This document shows, piece after piece, positions 33,646 through 42,627 of a DNA stretch of 64,000 nt. The notes under the pieces are model-generated. The model worked only from the letters and a program-made list of their open reading frames with translations, searched no databases and was not told where the DNA came from. Numbering within the stretch: position 1 is the first letter of the stretch; the number at the start of each line of letters is the position of its first letter. Both the position numbers and the translations under genes were made by a program. This DNA is from JAWKIW01 sp046331175. Its GTDB lineage: Bacteria > Actinomycetota > Acidimicrobiia > Acidimicrobiales > Acidimicrobilacustridaceae. The DNA lies in NCBI GenBank assembly GCA_046331175.1, contig JAXLRI010000018.1, positions 4,428 to 68,427 on the forward strand. The letters are read 5' to 3'.

Positions 33646-34284
33646 TCACCGTCGCATCTCGTGGCGCACGAGCAGGACGGCCAGCTTGGTGCGGTCGGCC
33701 ACGCCCATGACCTCGAGGATGCGCGTCACGTAGTTCTTGACCGTGCCCTCGCTGATGCACAGCTCGTCGGCGATCTCGCGGTTGGAGCGGCCGTCGGCGA
33801 TGAGGGCCACGACCTCGCGCTGGCGGGGCGACAGCGAGGCGAGGGCCTCGTCGAAGGCCCGCTCGTCGGGGTCGCGGCGCAGGGAGTCGGCCAGGCGAAG
33901 CGCCATGTCGCCGCTGAGCGCGGTCTTGCCCTCGGCGGCCCGGCGCACCAGGCGCAGCAGCTCGGTGGGCTCGGCGTCCTTGCGGATGTAGCCGACGGCG
34001 CCGTCCTGCATGGCCCGGCGGACGAGGTTGGGCTGGTCGTGGGCGCTGAGCATGACGACGTGGGCCTGGCCGGCGACCTCGGCCACCACGGTGTCACCCG
34101 AGCCGTCGGGCAGGTCGACGTCGAGCAGCACGAGGTCGGGCGAGCCGGCGGCGAGGCCCTCGCGCAGCTCGGCGATGGAGCCGACCTCGCCGACCACCTC
34201 GAGGTCGTCCTCGGCCTCCAGGGCCGCGGCGAGGCCGCCGCGGAAGACGGGGTGGTCGTCGCAGACGAGGATCCGGGTGGCCAT
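33646..34284 (-). CDS. NarL/FixJ-type response regulator
   Basis: A 212-residue two-domain regulator. The receiver has ILVCDDHPVFRGG (acidic pocket), LVLLDVDLPDGSG (phosphorylated Asp near residue 54) and GYIRKDAEP (Lys). The LuxR-type HTH is LSPRQREVVALIADGRSNRE then ISEGTVKNYVTRILEVMGV. It is the first gene of the two-component operon, with ATG behind a GGGGGAGG site. Cognate kinase is the next gene. Targets unknown; the divergent split-barrel gene at 34391 is an obvious candidate. Confidence 0.93.
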   Translation of the reverse strand: MATRILVCDDHPVFRGGLAAALEAEDDLEVVGEVGSIAELREGLAAGSPDLVLLDVDLPDGSGDTVVAEVAGQAHVVMLSAHDQPNLVRRAMQDGAVGYIRKDAEPTELLRLVRRAAEGKTALSGDMALRLADSLRRDPDERAFDEALASLSPRQREVVALIADGRSNREIADELCISEGTVKNYVTRILEVMGVADRTKLAVLLVRHEMRR

Positions 34285-34390
34285 CGCTGCCTCCCCCTGT
34301 CGGCCGACGGTCCGGTTCGACAGGATGCCACAGCGGCGAGGGGACCTCCGGCCCTGCCGGTCGCGCCTCCACGGGTGGTGGGGTGGGGCC

Positions 34391-34873
34391 ATGGGTGCAC
34401 CGGTGACGACCGACTCGATCTGGCAGGAGCTGGGGAGGCACCTGTTTGCGGTGGTGGCCTTCACCAACGCCCACGGCGAGCCCCGCTCGGCCGGGATCGT
34501 CTACGTGGTCGACGATGGCGCGCTCTGGGTCGGCACCGAGACCGACTCGTGGAAGGCGCGACACCTGCGCCACCGACCGGCGGTGGCGGTGACCGTGCCC
34601 ATCGCCAAGCGGGTTCGGTTCCTGCCCATGATCAAGATCCCCGACGCCACCATCACGTTCCACGGCACCGCGCGCGTGCTCGAGCTCGACGACGTGCCGC
34701 CGACCGTGGTGCACGCCCTGTTCCGCGGCCGGGAGGACGACGACGACCTGCGGTCCCGGACCTGCATCGTGCGGATCGATCCGTCCGGCGAGTTCGTCAC
34801 CTACGGCATCGGCGTCTCGCTCATGACCATGCGCGACCAGGTCGCCGCCCGGGGCCGCGCGCCCGTCGCGTGA
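34391..34873 (+). CDS. PNPOx-like FMN/F420 split-barrel protein
   Basis: A 160-residue split-barrel protein, third of this fold in the window. Characteristic parts are LFAVVAFTNAHGEPRSAGIV, LWVGTETDSWKARHLRHRPA and the ATITFHGTARVLE strand. Members bind FMN, heme or coenzyme F420. It diverges from the NarL-type system with a 106-bp gap. ATG follows a GGGGTGGGG stretch that may serve as the ribosome-binding site. Activity not assignable. Confidence 0.8.
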   Translation: MGAPVTTDSIWQELGRHLFAVVAFTNAHGEPRSAGIVYVVDDGALWVGTETDSWKARHLRHRPAVAVTVPIAKRVRFLPMIKIPDATITFHGTARVLELDDVPPTVVHALFRGREDDDDLRSRTCIVRIDPSGEFVTYGIGVSLMTMRDQVAARGRAPVA

Positions 34874-34910
34874 TCGCCGTCGAGCGATCCCGGCCACCTA
34901 CGCTCCGCGG

Positions 34911-35831
34911 GTGCGCATCGCCTTCGTGACCAGTGACGACCCGAGGTCGGTCGCCGAGGACGTCGACCGACCGCTGCACGACGACGCCTTCGCCGCCCGT
35001 GCGGTGGCGCTCGACCACGTCAGCTGGCACGACCCGGGCGTCGACTGGGCGGCCTACGACCTGGTCGTGCTGCGCTCGCCGTGGGACTACCCCGAGCACC
35101 TCGACGAGCTCGACGGCTTCCTCACCCGGGTCGGGGTGCTGCCCACGTTGCACAACCCGGCCGCCCTCGTGCGGTGGAACCTCGACAAGCGGTACCTCGG
35201 CGAGCTGGCCGTCGCCGGGGTGGCCGTGGTGCCGACGGCCGTGGCCGAGGACGAGGCCGCGCTGCACGTCGCCCTGCAGGCCCTCGCCGCCGATCCCGAG
35301 GTGGACGAGGTGGTCGTCAAGCCGGTGGTGGGCGCCGGGAGCCGGCTGACGGGACGGTTCGCCGCCGGCGACCCCGCCGCCGCCGCCCTCGGCCGGCAGG
35401 TGCTGGCCGGCGGTCAGGCCGCGCTCGTCCAGCCGTGCATCCCCTCGGTGGCCGAGCGGGGGGAGGTGGCGGTGCTGGTCTTCGACGGCGAGGTGTCCCA
35501 CGCGCTGACCAAGGGGCCGATCCTCGCCCGCGGCGGCGGGTTCCTCGGCGGCGAGTACCAGGAGGTGGTGGCGTCGACCGTGCCCGATCCGGCCGTGTCG
35601 GCGCTGGTGGGCGACGCCCACGAGGCCGTTCGAGCCGTGGCCGAGGAGCGTGGCTGGCTGCCCGCCGGCGAGCCGCTGCTGTACGCCCGCTTCGACGTGG
35701 TGGAGGCCGCCGACGGCTCGCCGCTGCTGCTCGAGGCCGAGCTGTTCGAGCCGTGCTTCTTCCTGCCCACCGCGCCGGCGGCCGCCGACCGCTTCGCCGC
35801 GGCGGTGCTTCGGCGAGCGACCGGCGACTGA
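34911..35831 (+). CDS. ATP-grasp domain protein (RimK/glutathione-synthetase-like)
   Basis: A 306-residue ATP-grasp enzyme likely to join a carboxylate to an amine with ATP. It has an N-terminal Rossmann-like part (MRIAFVTSDDPRSVAEDVDR, YDLVVLRSPWDYPEHLDEL), then ATP-grasp elements: NLDKRYLGELAVAGVAVVPT, EVVVKPVVGAGSRLTGRF, GEVAVLVFDGEVSHALTKGP and the metal-binding end PLLLEAELFEPCFFLP. GTG start follows a TACGCT hexamer by 6 nt, so it is probably leaderless. A bidirectional terminator follows. Substrates unknown. Confidence 0.82.
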   Translation: MRIAFVTSDDPRSVAEDVDRPLHDDAFAARAVALDHVSWHDPGVDWAAYDLVVLRSPWDYPEHLDELDGFLTRVGVLPTLHNPAALVRWNLDKRYLGELAVAGVAVVPTAVAEDEAALHVALQALAADPEVDEVVVKPVVGAGSRLTGRFAAGDPAAAALGRQVLAGGQAALVQPCIPSVAERGEVAVLVFDGEVSHALTKGPILARGGGFLGGEYQEVVASTVPDPAVSALVGDAHEAVRAVAEERGWLPAGEPLLYARFDVVEAADGSPLLLEAELFEPCFFLPTAPAAADRFAAAVLRRATGD

Positions 35832-35840
35832 CCCGGCTCG

Positions 35841-35864
35841 GCCGGACCGGGCGCTCGGTCCGGC
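35841..35864. terminator. Bidirectional hairpin between convergent genes
   Basis: Perfect 9-bp arms GCCGGACCG / CGGTCCGGC with a 6-nt loop, 10 nt after the ATP-grasp stop and 5 nt before the esterase stop on the other strand. Suited to terminate both. Confidence 0.65.
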
Positions 35865-35868
35865 GCGG

Positions 35869-36816
35869 TCACGCCGGGGCGTCGGTGCGGGCGTGGCGCT
35901 GGAGGAACGAGATGACCAGCGGCGGGACCTCGGGCGGGATGTCGTGGCCGCCGGGGTGGACGTAGGTCGCCAGCTCGAGGTTGCCGGGCCCGCGGGCGGT
36001 GGTGAGGTAGCCGTCGACGACGGTGGTGGTCGGATCGATCGAGAGCTTGGCCTGGGCCAGCGGGATCGACTTCTTCTGGCCCTCGGCCGACACGATCGGG
36101 TCGGCCTCGCCGATCATCATGAACATCGAGCGGACGGGGTCGGTCAGCAGCAGGCCCCCGGGCTGGGCCGACAGGTTGGCGGTGGCGGCCACCTCGTCGC
36201 CGCGCTGGTTGAACAGCAGCGAGGTGAAGGCCGAGCCGTTGGAGAAGCCGACCAGGTGCACGCGGTCGGGGTCGATCGGCAGGCCGGCCCGGAGGTCGGC
36301 GGCCATGGCGTCGTACAGGTGCAGGTCGCGGTCGCCCGTCTCGCCCAGGGTGGTCTGCCACCCGGGCTTCACGCCCTCCGGATCGGTCTTGCCGGCGTGG
36401 CCGACCAGGCCGGAGGGGTACACGACCACCGCGTCGGGCCAGAGCTGCTCGAAGTGGTTGCTCCGCTCGAAGCTCGGCCCGCTGCCGCCGTGGCCGTGGA
36501 AGGCGAAGACCACCGGGACCGGGGCGGCCCCGGGCGCCAGCGCCGCCGGCGGCACGTGGACGACCGCCGCGCGGGTGAACCCGTCGACCGGCCAGGTGAG
36601 GACCTGGCGGCCCGGCCGGAGGGTGTGGGTCCCCGCGGCCGGCGTGGTCGTCGGCGGCGGGACGGTCGCCGTCGAGGGCGCCGGCGTCGTGGGGCCGGGG
36701 CCGGGGCCGGGCACGACCGTGCAGGCCGCCGCCGCGGTCGAGGCGAGGCCGACGCCGGCCAGGACGAGGAACGCCCTGCGGGTCGGCGCCGTGCTGGGGG
36801 TCGGGGTGGTGGTCAT
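35869..36816 (-). CDS. Secreted lipoprotein esterase (LpqC/PHB-depolymerase-like)
   Basis: A 315-residue exported alpha/beta hydrolase. The signal (RRAFLVLAGVGLASTAAAAC) combines an Arg-Arg start with a lipobox, so export may be by Tat or Sec with lipid anchoring. After a Pro/Thr linker, the hydrolase domain has VVFAFHGHGGSGPSFERSNH (oxyanion region), VHLVGFSNGSAFTSLLFN (Ser nucleophile), MIGEADPIV (Asp) and YVHPGGHDIPPEV (His). Related proteins include feruloyl esterase and poly-hydroxybutyrate depolymerase. Start ATG gives MTTTPTPS. Substrate uncertain. Confidence 0.85.
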   Translation of the reverse strand: MTTTPTPSTAPTRRAFLVLAGVGLASTAAAACTVVPGPGPGPTTPAPSTATVPPPTTTPAAGTHTLRPGRQVLTWPVDGFTRAAVVHVPPAALAPGAAPVPVVFAFHGHGGSGPSFERSNHFEQLWPDAVVVYPSGLVGHAGKTDPEGVKPGWQTTLGETGDRDLHLYDAMAADLRAGLPIDPDRVHLVGFSNGSAFTSLLFNQRGDEVAATANLSAQPGGLLLTDPVRSMFMMIGEADPIVSAEGQKKSIPLAQAKLSIDPTTTVVDGYLTTARGPGNLELATYVHPGGHDIPPEVPPLVISFLQRHARTDAPA

Positions 36817-36900
36817 GGCGATCAGGTTCCGTGCCGGCGATGAGCGGGCCGTCACCCACCGATGAGGGAACGATGAGGGCGGCGCGGCCAAGATGGGCGG

Positions 36901-37485
36901 GTGAGCGCTCCCCTGGCCCTCGACTTCGTGCTCTCGGCCACCCGCCACGAGGACCTGCCCGACAGCCGGGCCGAGGTTGCGCTGGTGGGGCGGTCGAACG
37001 TGGGGAAGTCGTCGTTGCTCAACGCCCTGGCCAACCGGCACCAGCTGGCGCACACGTCCAAGACGCCCGGCCGGACCCGCCAGCTCAACTGCTACCGGCT
37101 CGACGAGGACACCACGGTCGTCGACTGCCCCGGCTACGGCTACGCCAAGGCGTCCAAGGCCGACCGGGCGGCGTGGGGCTCGATGATCGAGCGGTACCTG
37201 CTCGAGCGCGAGCAGCTGCGCATGGTGATGGTCCTCGTCGACGGCGAGATCGGCCCGACGCCGCTCGACCAGTCGATGCTCGAGTGGCTGCGCCACGAGG
37301 GCGTGCCGTGCACCGTGATCGCCACCAAGCACGACAAGGTCCGCTCGGCCAAGCGGGAGAAGCGCAAGAAGGACCTGGCCGCCGGGTGCAGCCTCGAGCG
37401 CCGCGACGTCGTGTGGGTGAGCGCCACCACCGGCGTCAACATCGACCAGCTCCGCACCCTCGTGCGCGACTGGCTCTCGGACTGA
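36901..37485 (+). CDS. engB: Ribosome biogenesis GTPase EngB (YsxC/YihA)
   Basis: A 194-residue GTPase required for 50S assembly in the bacteria where it has been studied. G1 is VALVGRSNVGKSSLLNAL, the G2 Thr is in TSKTPGRTRQLNCYRL, G3 is VVDCPGYGYAK, G4 is IATKHDKV and G5 lies near WVSATTG. This order and the short length define the EngB family. GTG start with no ribosome-binding site; a CAAGAT hexamer ends 6 nt before it. Its presence in Actinobacteria is patchy, which makes it of some taxonomic use. Confidence 0.95.
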   Translation: MSAPLALDFVLSATRHEDLPDSRAEVALVGRSNVGKSSLLNALANRHQLAHTSKTPGRTRQLNCYRLDEDTTVVDCPGYGYAKASKADRAAWGSMIERYLLEREQLRMVMVLVDGEIGPTPLDQSMLEWLRHEGVPCTVIATKHDKVRSAKREKRKKDLAAGCSLERRDVVWVSATTGVNIDQLRTLVRDWLSD

Positions 37486-37562
37486 GCGAACCGGCCGCCG
37501 GGCCGCTCCGTCCCGAACGCCGGTCGCCGGTCGTCGTGCCGGTCGTTCGCCGACCGCGTTGC

Positions 37563-39086
37563 TCAGCCGGCGAGGAGGTCGAGCTGGGCGGGTGAGGGTC
37601 GGTCGGCTTCGGTCGCTCGAGCCGTCGACTCGCCGGGGTGCCGATCCCCGATGCGGCGGTCGCCGTGGGCCTCGTCGCCGGTGATCTCGTCGCCGGCGAT
37701 CTCGTCGCCGGCGACCTCGTCGTCGAGGTCGAGGCAGCCGCCGGGGATGGCGCCGGAGGCCAGCGGGTGGTCGGGTGGGACGAGGCGGCGGGATCGGCCG
37801 TGGCGCACGAGCACCCAGCGGTCGTGGGTCTTGCGGTGGTCGTGGTCGTCGCAGAGGGGTCCGAGGTTGGCCAGCGTGCGCGGCCCGTCGTCGGCGAAGC
37901 GGTGGTGGTGGTCGATCACGCGGGGTGGGTCGGGGCAGCCGTCGATGCAACAGGTGGCGTGGTCGGCTTCCAGCGCGGTGCGCTGGGCGGCCGTGGGTGC
38001 TCGCCCGAAGTGGGCCACCTTCTGGATGTCAGTTCCCTCCCGCACGACGGCGGCGAGGAACGTGTCGTCGCGGGCCAACAGGTCGTCGACCGTGGCGACC
38101 GGCACGGGTCCGATGCCGGTGATCTCGCAGCGCTCGCCGGCGATGGTGAACCCGCGCCGCAAGGCGGCCAGGTCGACGTTCACGATCACCTTCGTGGCCC
38201 ACCGCGGCGACCCGGGCCCGGCGGTCACACCCGGCTCCTCGTCGTCATCGCCGCTGTCGGCGCCGGGTGCGGGCACGGCGCGTTCGGAGTCACCGACACG
38301 CGGGACGGGCTGGGCGGCCACCGCGACCAGGCCATCGAACGATGCCTGGTCGTCGGTCAGCACCTCACCCCGGCCGCGCGCAGCACGACGGGTCTGCTCG
38401 GCCCACGGCGCCAATCCGGCCAGGATCCTCGCGATGTCATCGGGTGGCCCCGACGCTCGCAGCCACGCCGAGCCGTCCTCGCTGCGGCCGTGGGTCACGC
38501 ACCGCCGGCGACGCACCCGCTCCACTGCGTCGCGGCCGTCGCCGCGGGCGGCGGCCTTGGCGGCGCGGGCCTTGCGGGCCAGGCCCTCCACCGACCCGCG
38601 GGCCGCCTCCTCGAGCAGCCCGCCCTCCGCGCCCGGTGCCGCCTTGGCGGCCGGGGCGATCTCGCGGACCTGCTCCTTGGTCAACCGGCCCTGGCGCAGC
38701 GCGTCCTGGGTGCCATCGAGCTCGTCGAGCACACGCGCCGCCGCCAGGTCCTTGCGCGCATCCGACCGCGACTGCCCGGTCGTCCTCGCCATCCACTCCG
38801 TCACATCGCCGTCACCCGAACCGGCCCACACCGACGTCCGGGCCATCCGCCCCGCCGCCAAGAGCCGACCACCAGCCGCCAGCCGTTCGAGCTCGGCGAA
38901 CCGCTCGACCAGCACCGCCGCATCGCCCGCCGAGACCACCGCCGGATCGAACCCCGCCACCAGCTCCCGGACCTCGACCAGGATCGCCCCCAACGCCGCC
39001 CCGACCGTCACCGGGCCACCGAGGGCCACGCCCTCCTCGCCGCCATCCTCGTTGGCATCCGGCTCCGGGTTCCCCCTGGTGGGCAT
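37563..39086 (-). CDS. DUF222/13E12-type HNH endonuclease-like protein
   Basis: A 507-residue protein of the actinobacterial DUF222-HNH family (13E12-repeat proteins). DUF222 covers about residues 40-330. The HNH nuclease motif is at about 385-440: CCIDGCPDPPRVIDHHHRFA followed by ANLGPLCDDHDHRKTHD, with two Cys-x4-Cys-type zinc positions. The C terminus contains pentapeptide repeats of the AGDEI type (37665-37730), read from a 15-bp tandem repeat. ATG start; TACGAT ends 7 nt upstream within a palindrome, so it is likely leaderless. Such genes are often multicopy and mobile-like; no flanking direct repeats were seen. Confidence 0.9.
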   Translation of the reverse strand: MPTRGNPEPDANEDGGEEGVALGGPVTVGAALGAILVEVRELVAGFDPAVVSAGDAAVLVERFAELERLAAGGRLLAAGRMARTSVWAGSGDGDVTEWMARTTGQSRSDARKDLAAARVLDELDGTQDALRQGRLTKEQVREIAPAAKAAPGAEGGLLEEAARGSVEGLARKARAAKAAARGDGRDAVERVRRRRCVTHGRSEDGSAWLRASGPPDDIARILAGLAPWAEQTRRAARGRGEVLTDDQASFDGLVAVAAQPVPRVGDSERAVPAPGADSGDDDEEPGVTAGPGSPRWATKVIVNVDLAALRRGFTIAGERCEITGIGPVPVATVDDLLARDDTFLAAVVREGTDIQKVAHFGRAPTAAQRTALEADHATCCIDGCPDPPRVIDHHHRFADDGPRTLANLGPLCDDHDHRKTHDRWVLVRHGRSRRLVPPDHPLASGAIPGGCLDLDDEVAGDEIAGDEITGDEAHGDRRIGDRHPGESTARATEADRPSPAQLDLLAG

Positions 39087-39094
39087 GCTTGGAT

Positions 39095-39108
39095 CGTACA
39101 CCTGTACG
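39095..39108. promoter_or_regulatory. Palindrome CGTACA-CC-TGTACG over promoter of DUF222 gene
   Basis: Perfect 6-bp arms with a 2-nt centre, starting 9 nt upstream of the DUF222 ATG. The minus-strand TACGAT (39098-39093) overlaps it, so a bound protein would block the -10 element. Confidence 0.5.
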
Positions 39109-39275
39109 CACCTCATGACAACCGAGATGAGCGGAAAGACCGGGAGGTGCACCGAGAGCGCTCGGCTGAACGCCGGCTGCGAAACCCGTGTCCTCGCCGC
39201 GCCCAGGCTTCCGGACAGGATGGCGGCGACACCAGGGACGCCGTGCCCGTCGGGTCTGCGGTCAACGTCGGGTGC

Positions 39276-40034
39276 TCACGCCTCGAGGAGCGCGACCACT
39301 CGCTGATGGGCCTCGGCCTCCCGGTGATCGACGGCGACGCGGAACAGCACGGCTCGCAGGAGCAGCTGCTCGCCCTGGCGAAGCAACAGCCGCTCGACGA
39401 GATCGTCGCCTGCCCCCTCCCACGCAACGGCGTCGGCCACGACGATGGCGTCGGCGTAGCCGGCCGGGCGCCAGTACGGGCTCACGTCGATGACCGCCGG
39501 GGCCAGCACGTCGTCGAAGAGCACGTTGCCGCCCAGGTCGGCGTGAATGAGCTGGGGCGCGAGGTCGACCGGCATCCGCCGAGCGAGCAACCCTTGAACC
39601 GACTCCGGGAGCACGGCGTCCGCCTCGCCCCACGCCACTCGATCGGCAACGGCCCACCGGTGTGAGGCCACCAGCACCGGGGACCACGCGACGTCCGCCA
39701 CCGCCTGGTGGAATCGCCCGGACACCTCCAGGACCTCGTCCCACATCCGGCGGCGGTGCTCGCCGTCCAGCCAGCGCCAGGCCGACCAGCCGTCGACGAC
39801 CCACGAACCCGTCGATGCTCGAACGGGTCGAACGACGCGCAGTCCCGGCCCGACGTCGAGGCGGTCCAGCAGCTCCGCCAACCAGGTGGCTTGGGCCGGG
39901 TCGGCCACGGGCTTCAGCACCAGGGGACCGGCGCGAAGCGCTTCGCCCTGGCCACCCACCAGCTGCTCCAGCTCGGTCACCGACCACGCATCCATCACCG
40001 ACTGCGGGGGCTTCGATGCCGCTCTTCCCTCCAT
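39276..40034 (-). CDS. TIGR02569-type kinase-fold protein
   Basis: A 252-residue protein like the actinobacterial TIGR02569 family, distantly related to aminoglycoside phosphotransferases. The catalytic-loop equivalent is LIHADLGGNVLFDD and the metal segment is AVIDVSPYWRPAGYADAIVV, where DVS replaces the usual DFG/DWE. The N-lobe is reduced (LRAGPLVLKPVADPAQATWL). Both catalytic Asp residues are present, so phosphotransfer is possible, but no substrate is known. It lies downstream of the ABC exporter operon with an 84-bp gap. Confidence 0.75.
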   Translation of the reverse strand: MEGRAASKPPQSVMDAWSVTELEQLVGGQGEALRAGPLVLKPVADPAQATWLAELLDRLDVGPGLRVVRPVRASTGSWVVDGWSAWRWLDGEHRRRMWDEVLEVSGRFHQAVADVAWSPVLVASHRWAVADRVAWGEADAVLPESVQGLLARRMPVDLAPQLIHADLGGNVLFDDVLAPAVIDVSPYWRPAGYADAIVVADAVAWEGAGDDLVERLLLRQGEQLLLRAVLFRVAVDHREAEAHQRVVALLEA

Positions 40035-40118
40035 GGCACATGGTGGCCCGCGCGGCGGTGCTGGCGCGGCGACCGTCGATCCACGCCGACCCGCCGACGC
40101 GCCGGCCTCGCCCGACCC

Positions 40119-40697
40119 TCAGCCCTTGAGGTGACCGCCCTTCCACACCACCCGAAGCCCCAGTCGCTTGCACCAGGCGCGGTGGTCCTTGCGCAGGCGC
40201 ACCATGGCCTTGTCGACCCGCTTCGACGACGCCAGCTCCTCCAGCACGGTCAGCTCGAAGGCGGTGGACTCGATCCAGTCGACGTCCTGCGTGTAGCCGA
40301 TGAGCGCCCGCGCTCCCACCGCCGACCGGAACGCCTCCAGCCGCTTCCACGGCTGGTCGAGCGTGGCGCACGACCCGAAGAACAGCGTCTTGCCCTGCAG
40401 CGTGGGCCCGACCTCGGACGCCAGCCGGTCGAGCGTCACGAACTTCTTGCCGACCCACAGGCCGCCGGCGTCGCCGTGGAAGGCGAGGTAGCCGATCCGG
40501 TAGCGGCCGTACTGCTTCTGGCTCCACCGTTCGAGGTAGGCGACCAGCTCCTTGGTGCTCGACGCGGTGCGGTGGATGTACGGCACGCCGTCGGCTCGCC
40601 GCAGCAGCTCGAGCATGGGGCTCACCGACGAGGAGTCGGTCAGCTTGGGCGACCACTCCCCCTCGATGCAGAAGATGCCGGACCGTCCGTCGCCCAC
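40119..40697 (-). CDS. Caspase-like (CHAT/DUF6642-like) protein behind ABC exporter
   Basis: A 192-residue cytoplasmic protein. The order of motifs suits a caspase-like peptidase fold: opening strand GIFCIEGEWSPKLTDSSSVS, a His-Gly after a hydrophobic strand (RIGYLAFHGDAGGLWVG, His near residue 75) and a Cys after another strand (TLFFGSCATLDQPW, Cys near residue 109). I think it belongs with DUF6642 proteins, but that is from memory. Start is GTG at 40697 (TTG two codons earlier is possible). It begins 10 nt after the ABC gene, so is in that operon. Proteolytic activity and target are unknown. Confidence 0.65.
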   Translation of the reverse strand: MGDGRSGIFCIEGEWSPKLTDSSSVSPMLELLRRADGVPYIHRTASSTKELVAYLERWSQKQYGRYRIGYLAFHGDAGGLWVGKKFVTLDRLASEVGPTLQGKTLFFGSCATLDQPWKRLEAFRSAVGARALIGYTQDVDWIESTAFELTVLEELASSKRVDKAMVRLRKDHRAWCKRLGLRVVWKGGHLKG

Positions 40698-40707
40698 GCC
40701 CAACGGC

Positions 40708-42627
40708 CTACACCTCGACGGCGGCCCCGGCGAACTGCGCGTTGTAGAGCGTCGCGTAGGCGCCGTCGGCGGCGAGCAGCTCGTCGTGGCTCCCCTGCTC
40801 GACGATGCTCCCGTCCTCCATCACCAAGATGGTGTCGGCGTCGCGGATCGTCGACAGGCGGTGGGCGATCACGAAGCTGGTGCGGTTCGAGCGCAGCGCG
40901 GCCATGGCCTCCTGGATCAGCACCTCGGTGCGGGTGTCGACCGACGAGGTGGCCTCGTCGAGGATGAGGATGGTCGGGTCGGCCAGGAAGGCCCGGGCGA
41001 TGGTCAGCAGCTGCTTCTCGCCCGCCGACACGTTGCCGCCCTCGTCGTCGATCAGCGAGTCGTAGCCGTCGGGCAGCGAGTGCACGAAGCGGTCGACGTA
41101 GCAGGCCTTGGCGGCGGCGAGGATCTGGTCGTCGGTGGCCTCGAGGTTGCCGTAGGCGATGTTGTCGCGGATGGTCCCGCCGAACAGCCACGTGTCCTGC
41201 AGCACCATGCCGATGTTCGAGCGCAGCTCGCGCCGGGTCATGGTGGAGGTGTCGATGCCGTCGAGCAGGATGCGGCCGCCGTCGAGCTCGTAGAAGCGCA
41301 TGATGAGGTTCACCAGCGTCGTCTTGCCGGCCCCCGTGGGACCCACGATGGCGATGGTCTGGCCGGGCTCGGCCACCAGCGACAGGTCCTCGATGAGCGG
41401 CTTGGCCGGGTCGTAGGAGAAGGCCACGTCCTCGAAGACGACCCGGCCCTTCGGCGACAGGTCGTGGGCCGGCTCGGTCGGGTCGGCCTGCTCCTCGGGG
41501 GCGTCGAGCAGGGCGAAGACCCGCTCGGCCGAGGCGATGCCCGACTGCATCACGTTGAACATCGACGCCAGCTGGGTGAGGGGCTGTGTGAACTGTCGCG
41601 AGTACTGGATGAACGCCTGCACGTCGCCGAGGGACATGGCGCCCGAAGCCACCCGCAACCCGCCGATCACCGCGATGGCCACGAAGTTGAGGTTGCCGAA
41701 GAACATCATCGCCGGCTGGATCGTGCCGGCGATGAACTGGGCGCCGAACGAGGCCTTGTAGAGCTCCTCGTTCTTCTCCTGGAACCGCGCCTCGACGTCG
41801 CCCTGGCGGCCGAACACCTTCACCAGGGCGTGGCCGGTGAAGGCCTCCTCGACCTGCGCGTTGAGCGAACCGGTGTGGGTCCACTGGGCGATGAAGCGGG
41901 TCTTGGACCGCTTGGCGATCATCTTCATCGTCCAGATCGACAGCGGGATGGTGACGGTGGCGATCAGGGCCAGCTGCCAGCTGATCACGTACATCATGAT
42001 CAGGGTGCCGGCGATGGTGAGCAGCGACGTGAGCATCTGGCTGAGCGTCTGCTGGAGGCTCTGGGCCATGTTGTCGATGTCGTTGGTCACTCGGCTGAGC
42101 AGGTCGCCGCGCGGCTGCCGGTCGACGTAGGACAGCGGGAGCCGGTTGAGCTTGTCCTCGACGTCGGCGCGGAGCCGGTACATCGTGCGCTGCACGACGA
42201 CGGCCAGCAGCCGGGCCTGCAGGTAGGCCAGCGACGCCGACACGAGGTAGAGCCCGAGCACGAAGGCGAGGGTGCGGTGCAGTGCCGCGAAGTCGATGCC
42301 GGTGGGCGACCGCATGCCGGCGACGATCGTGTTGGTGGCGTTGCCGAGGATCTTCGGGCCGACCACCGAGCACACGACGCTGATGACCGCCAGCACGAGC
42401 ACGGCGATGGTCTTGCCCCGCTCGGGCTGGAGCCGCCGGGCGAGGCGCCGGGTGGAGCCGACGAGGTCCTCGGTCTTCTCCGCCGGCATGCCGGCGGCCT
42501 GGAACCGGGCCCCGAAGCTGGTGCGCGACTCGCCCTCGGGCAGCTTGGCCTCGGGCTTGCCGTCCGGCTCGGCGCCGGCCGCCGAGGCGTCGCCCGAGCC
42601 GTTGGTGCCGTTGCCGTCGGCGCTCAT
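40708..42627 (-). CDS. ABC exporter half-transporter, subunit 2 (fused TMD-NBD)
   Basis: A 639-residue half-transporter: cytoplasmic lead (about 1-70), six-helix ABC1 membrane domain (about 70-370), then the ATPase. Walker A is IVGPTGAGKTTLV, the Q loop is GMVLQDTWLFGG, the signature is NVSAGEKQL (Ala for Gly at position three), Walker B is ILILDEATSSVD with the catalytic Glu, and the H loop is VIAHRLST. Its ATG overlaps the TGA of the partner gene. The two together form a heterodimeric multidrug/lipid exporter of the LmrCD/TM287-288 style. Substrate unknown. Confidence 0.92.
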   Translation of the reverse strand: MSADGNGTNGSGDASAAGAEPDGKPEAKLPEGESRTSFGARFQAAGMPAEKTEDLVGSTRRLARRLQPERGKTIAVLVLAVISVVCSVVGPKILGNATNTIVAGMRSPTGIDFAALHRTLAFVLGLYLVSASLAYLQARLLAVVVQRTMYRLRADVEDKLNRLPLSYVDRQPRGDLLSRVTNDIDNMAQSLQQTLSQMLTSLLTIAGTLIMMYVISWQLALIATVTIPLSIWTMKMIAKRSKTRFIAQWTHTGSLNAQVEEAFTGHALVKVFGRQGDVEARFQEKNEELYKASFGAQFIAGTIQPAMMFFGNLNFVAIAVIGGLRVASGAMSLGDVQAFIQYSRQFTQPLTQLASMFNVMQSGIASAERVFALLDAPEEQADPTEPAHDLSPKGRVVFEDVAFSYDPAKPLIEDLSLVAEPGQTIAIVGPTGAGKTTLVNLIMRFYELDGGRILLDGIDTSTMTRRELRSNIGMVLQDTWLFGGTIRDNIAYGNLEATDDQILAAAKACYVDRFVHSLPDGYDSLIDDEGGNVSAGEKQLLTIARAFLADPTILILDEATSSVDTRTEVLIQEAMAALRSNRTSFVIAHRLSTIRDADTILVMEDGSIVEQGSHDELLAADGAYATLYNAQFAGAAVEV

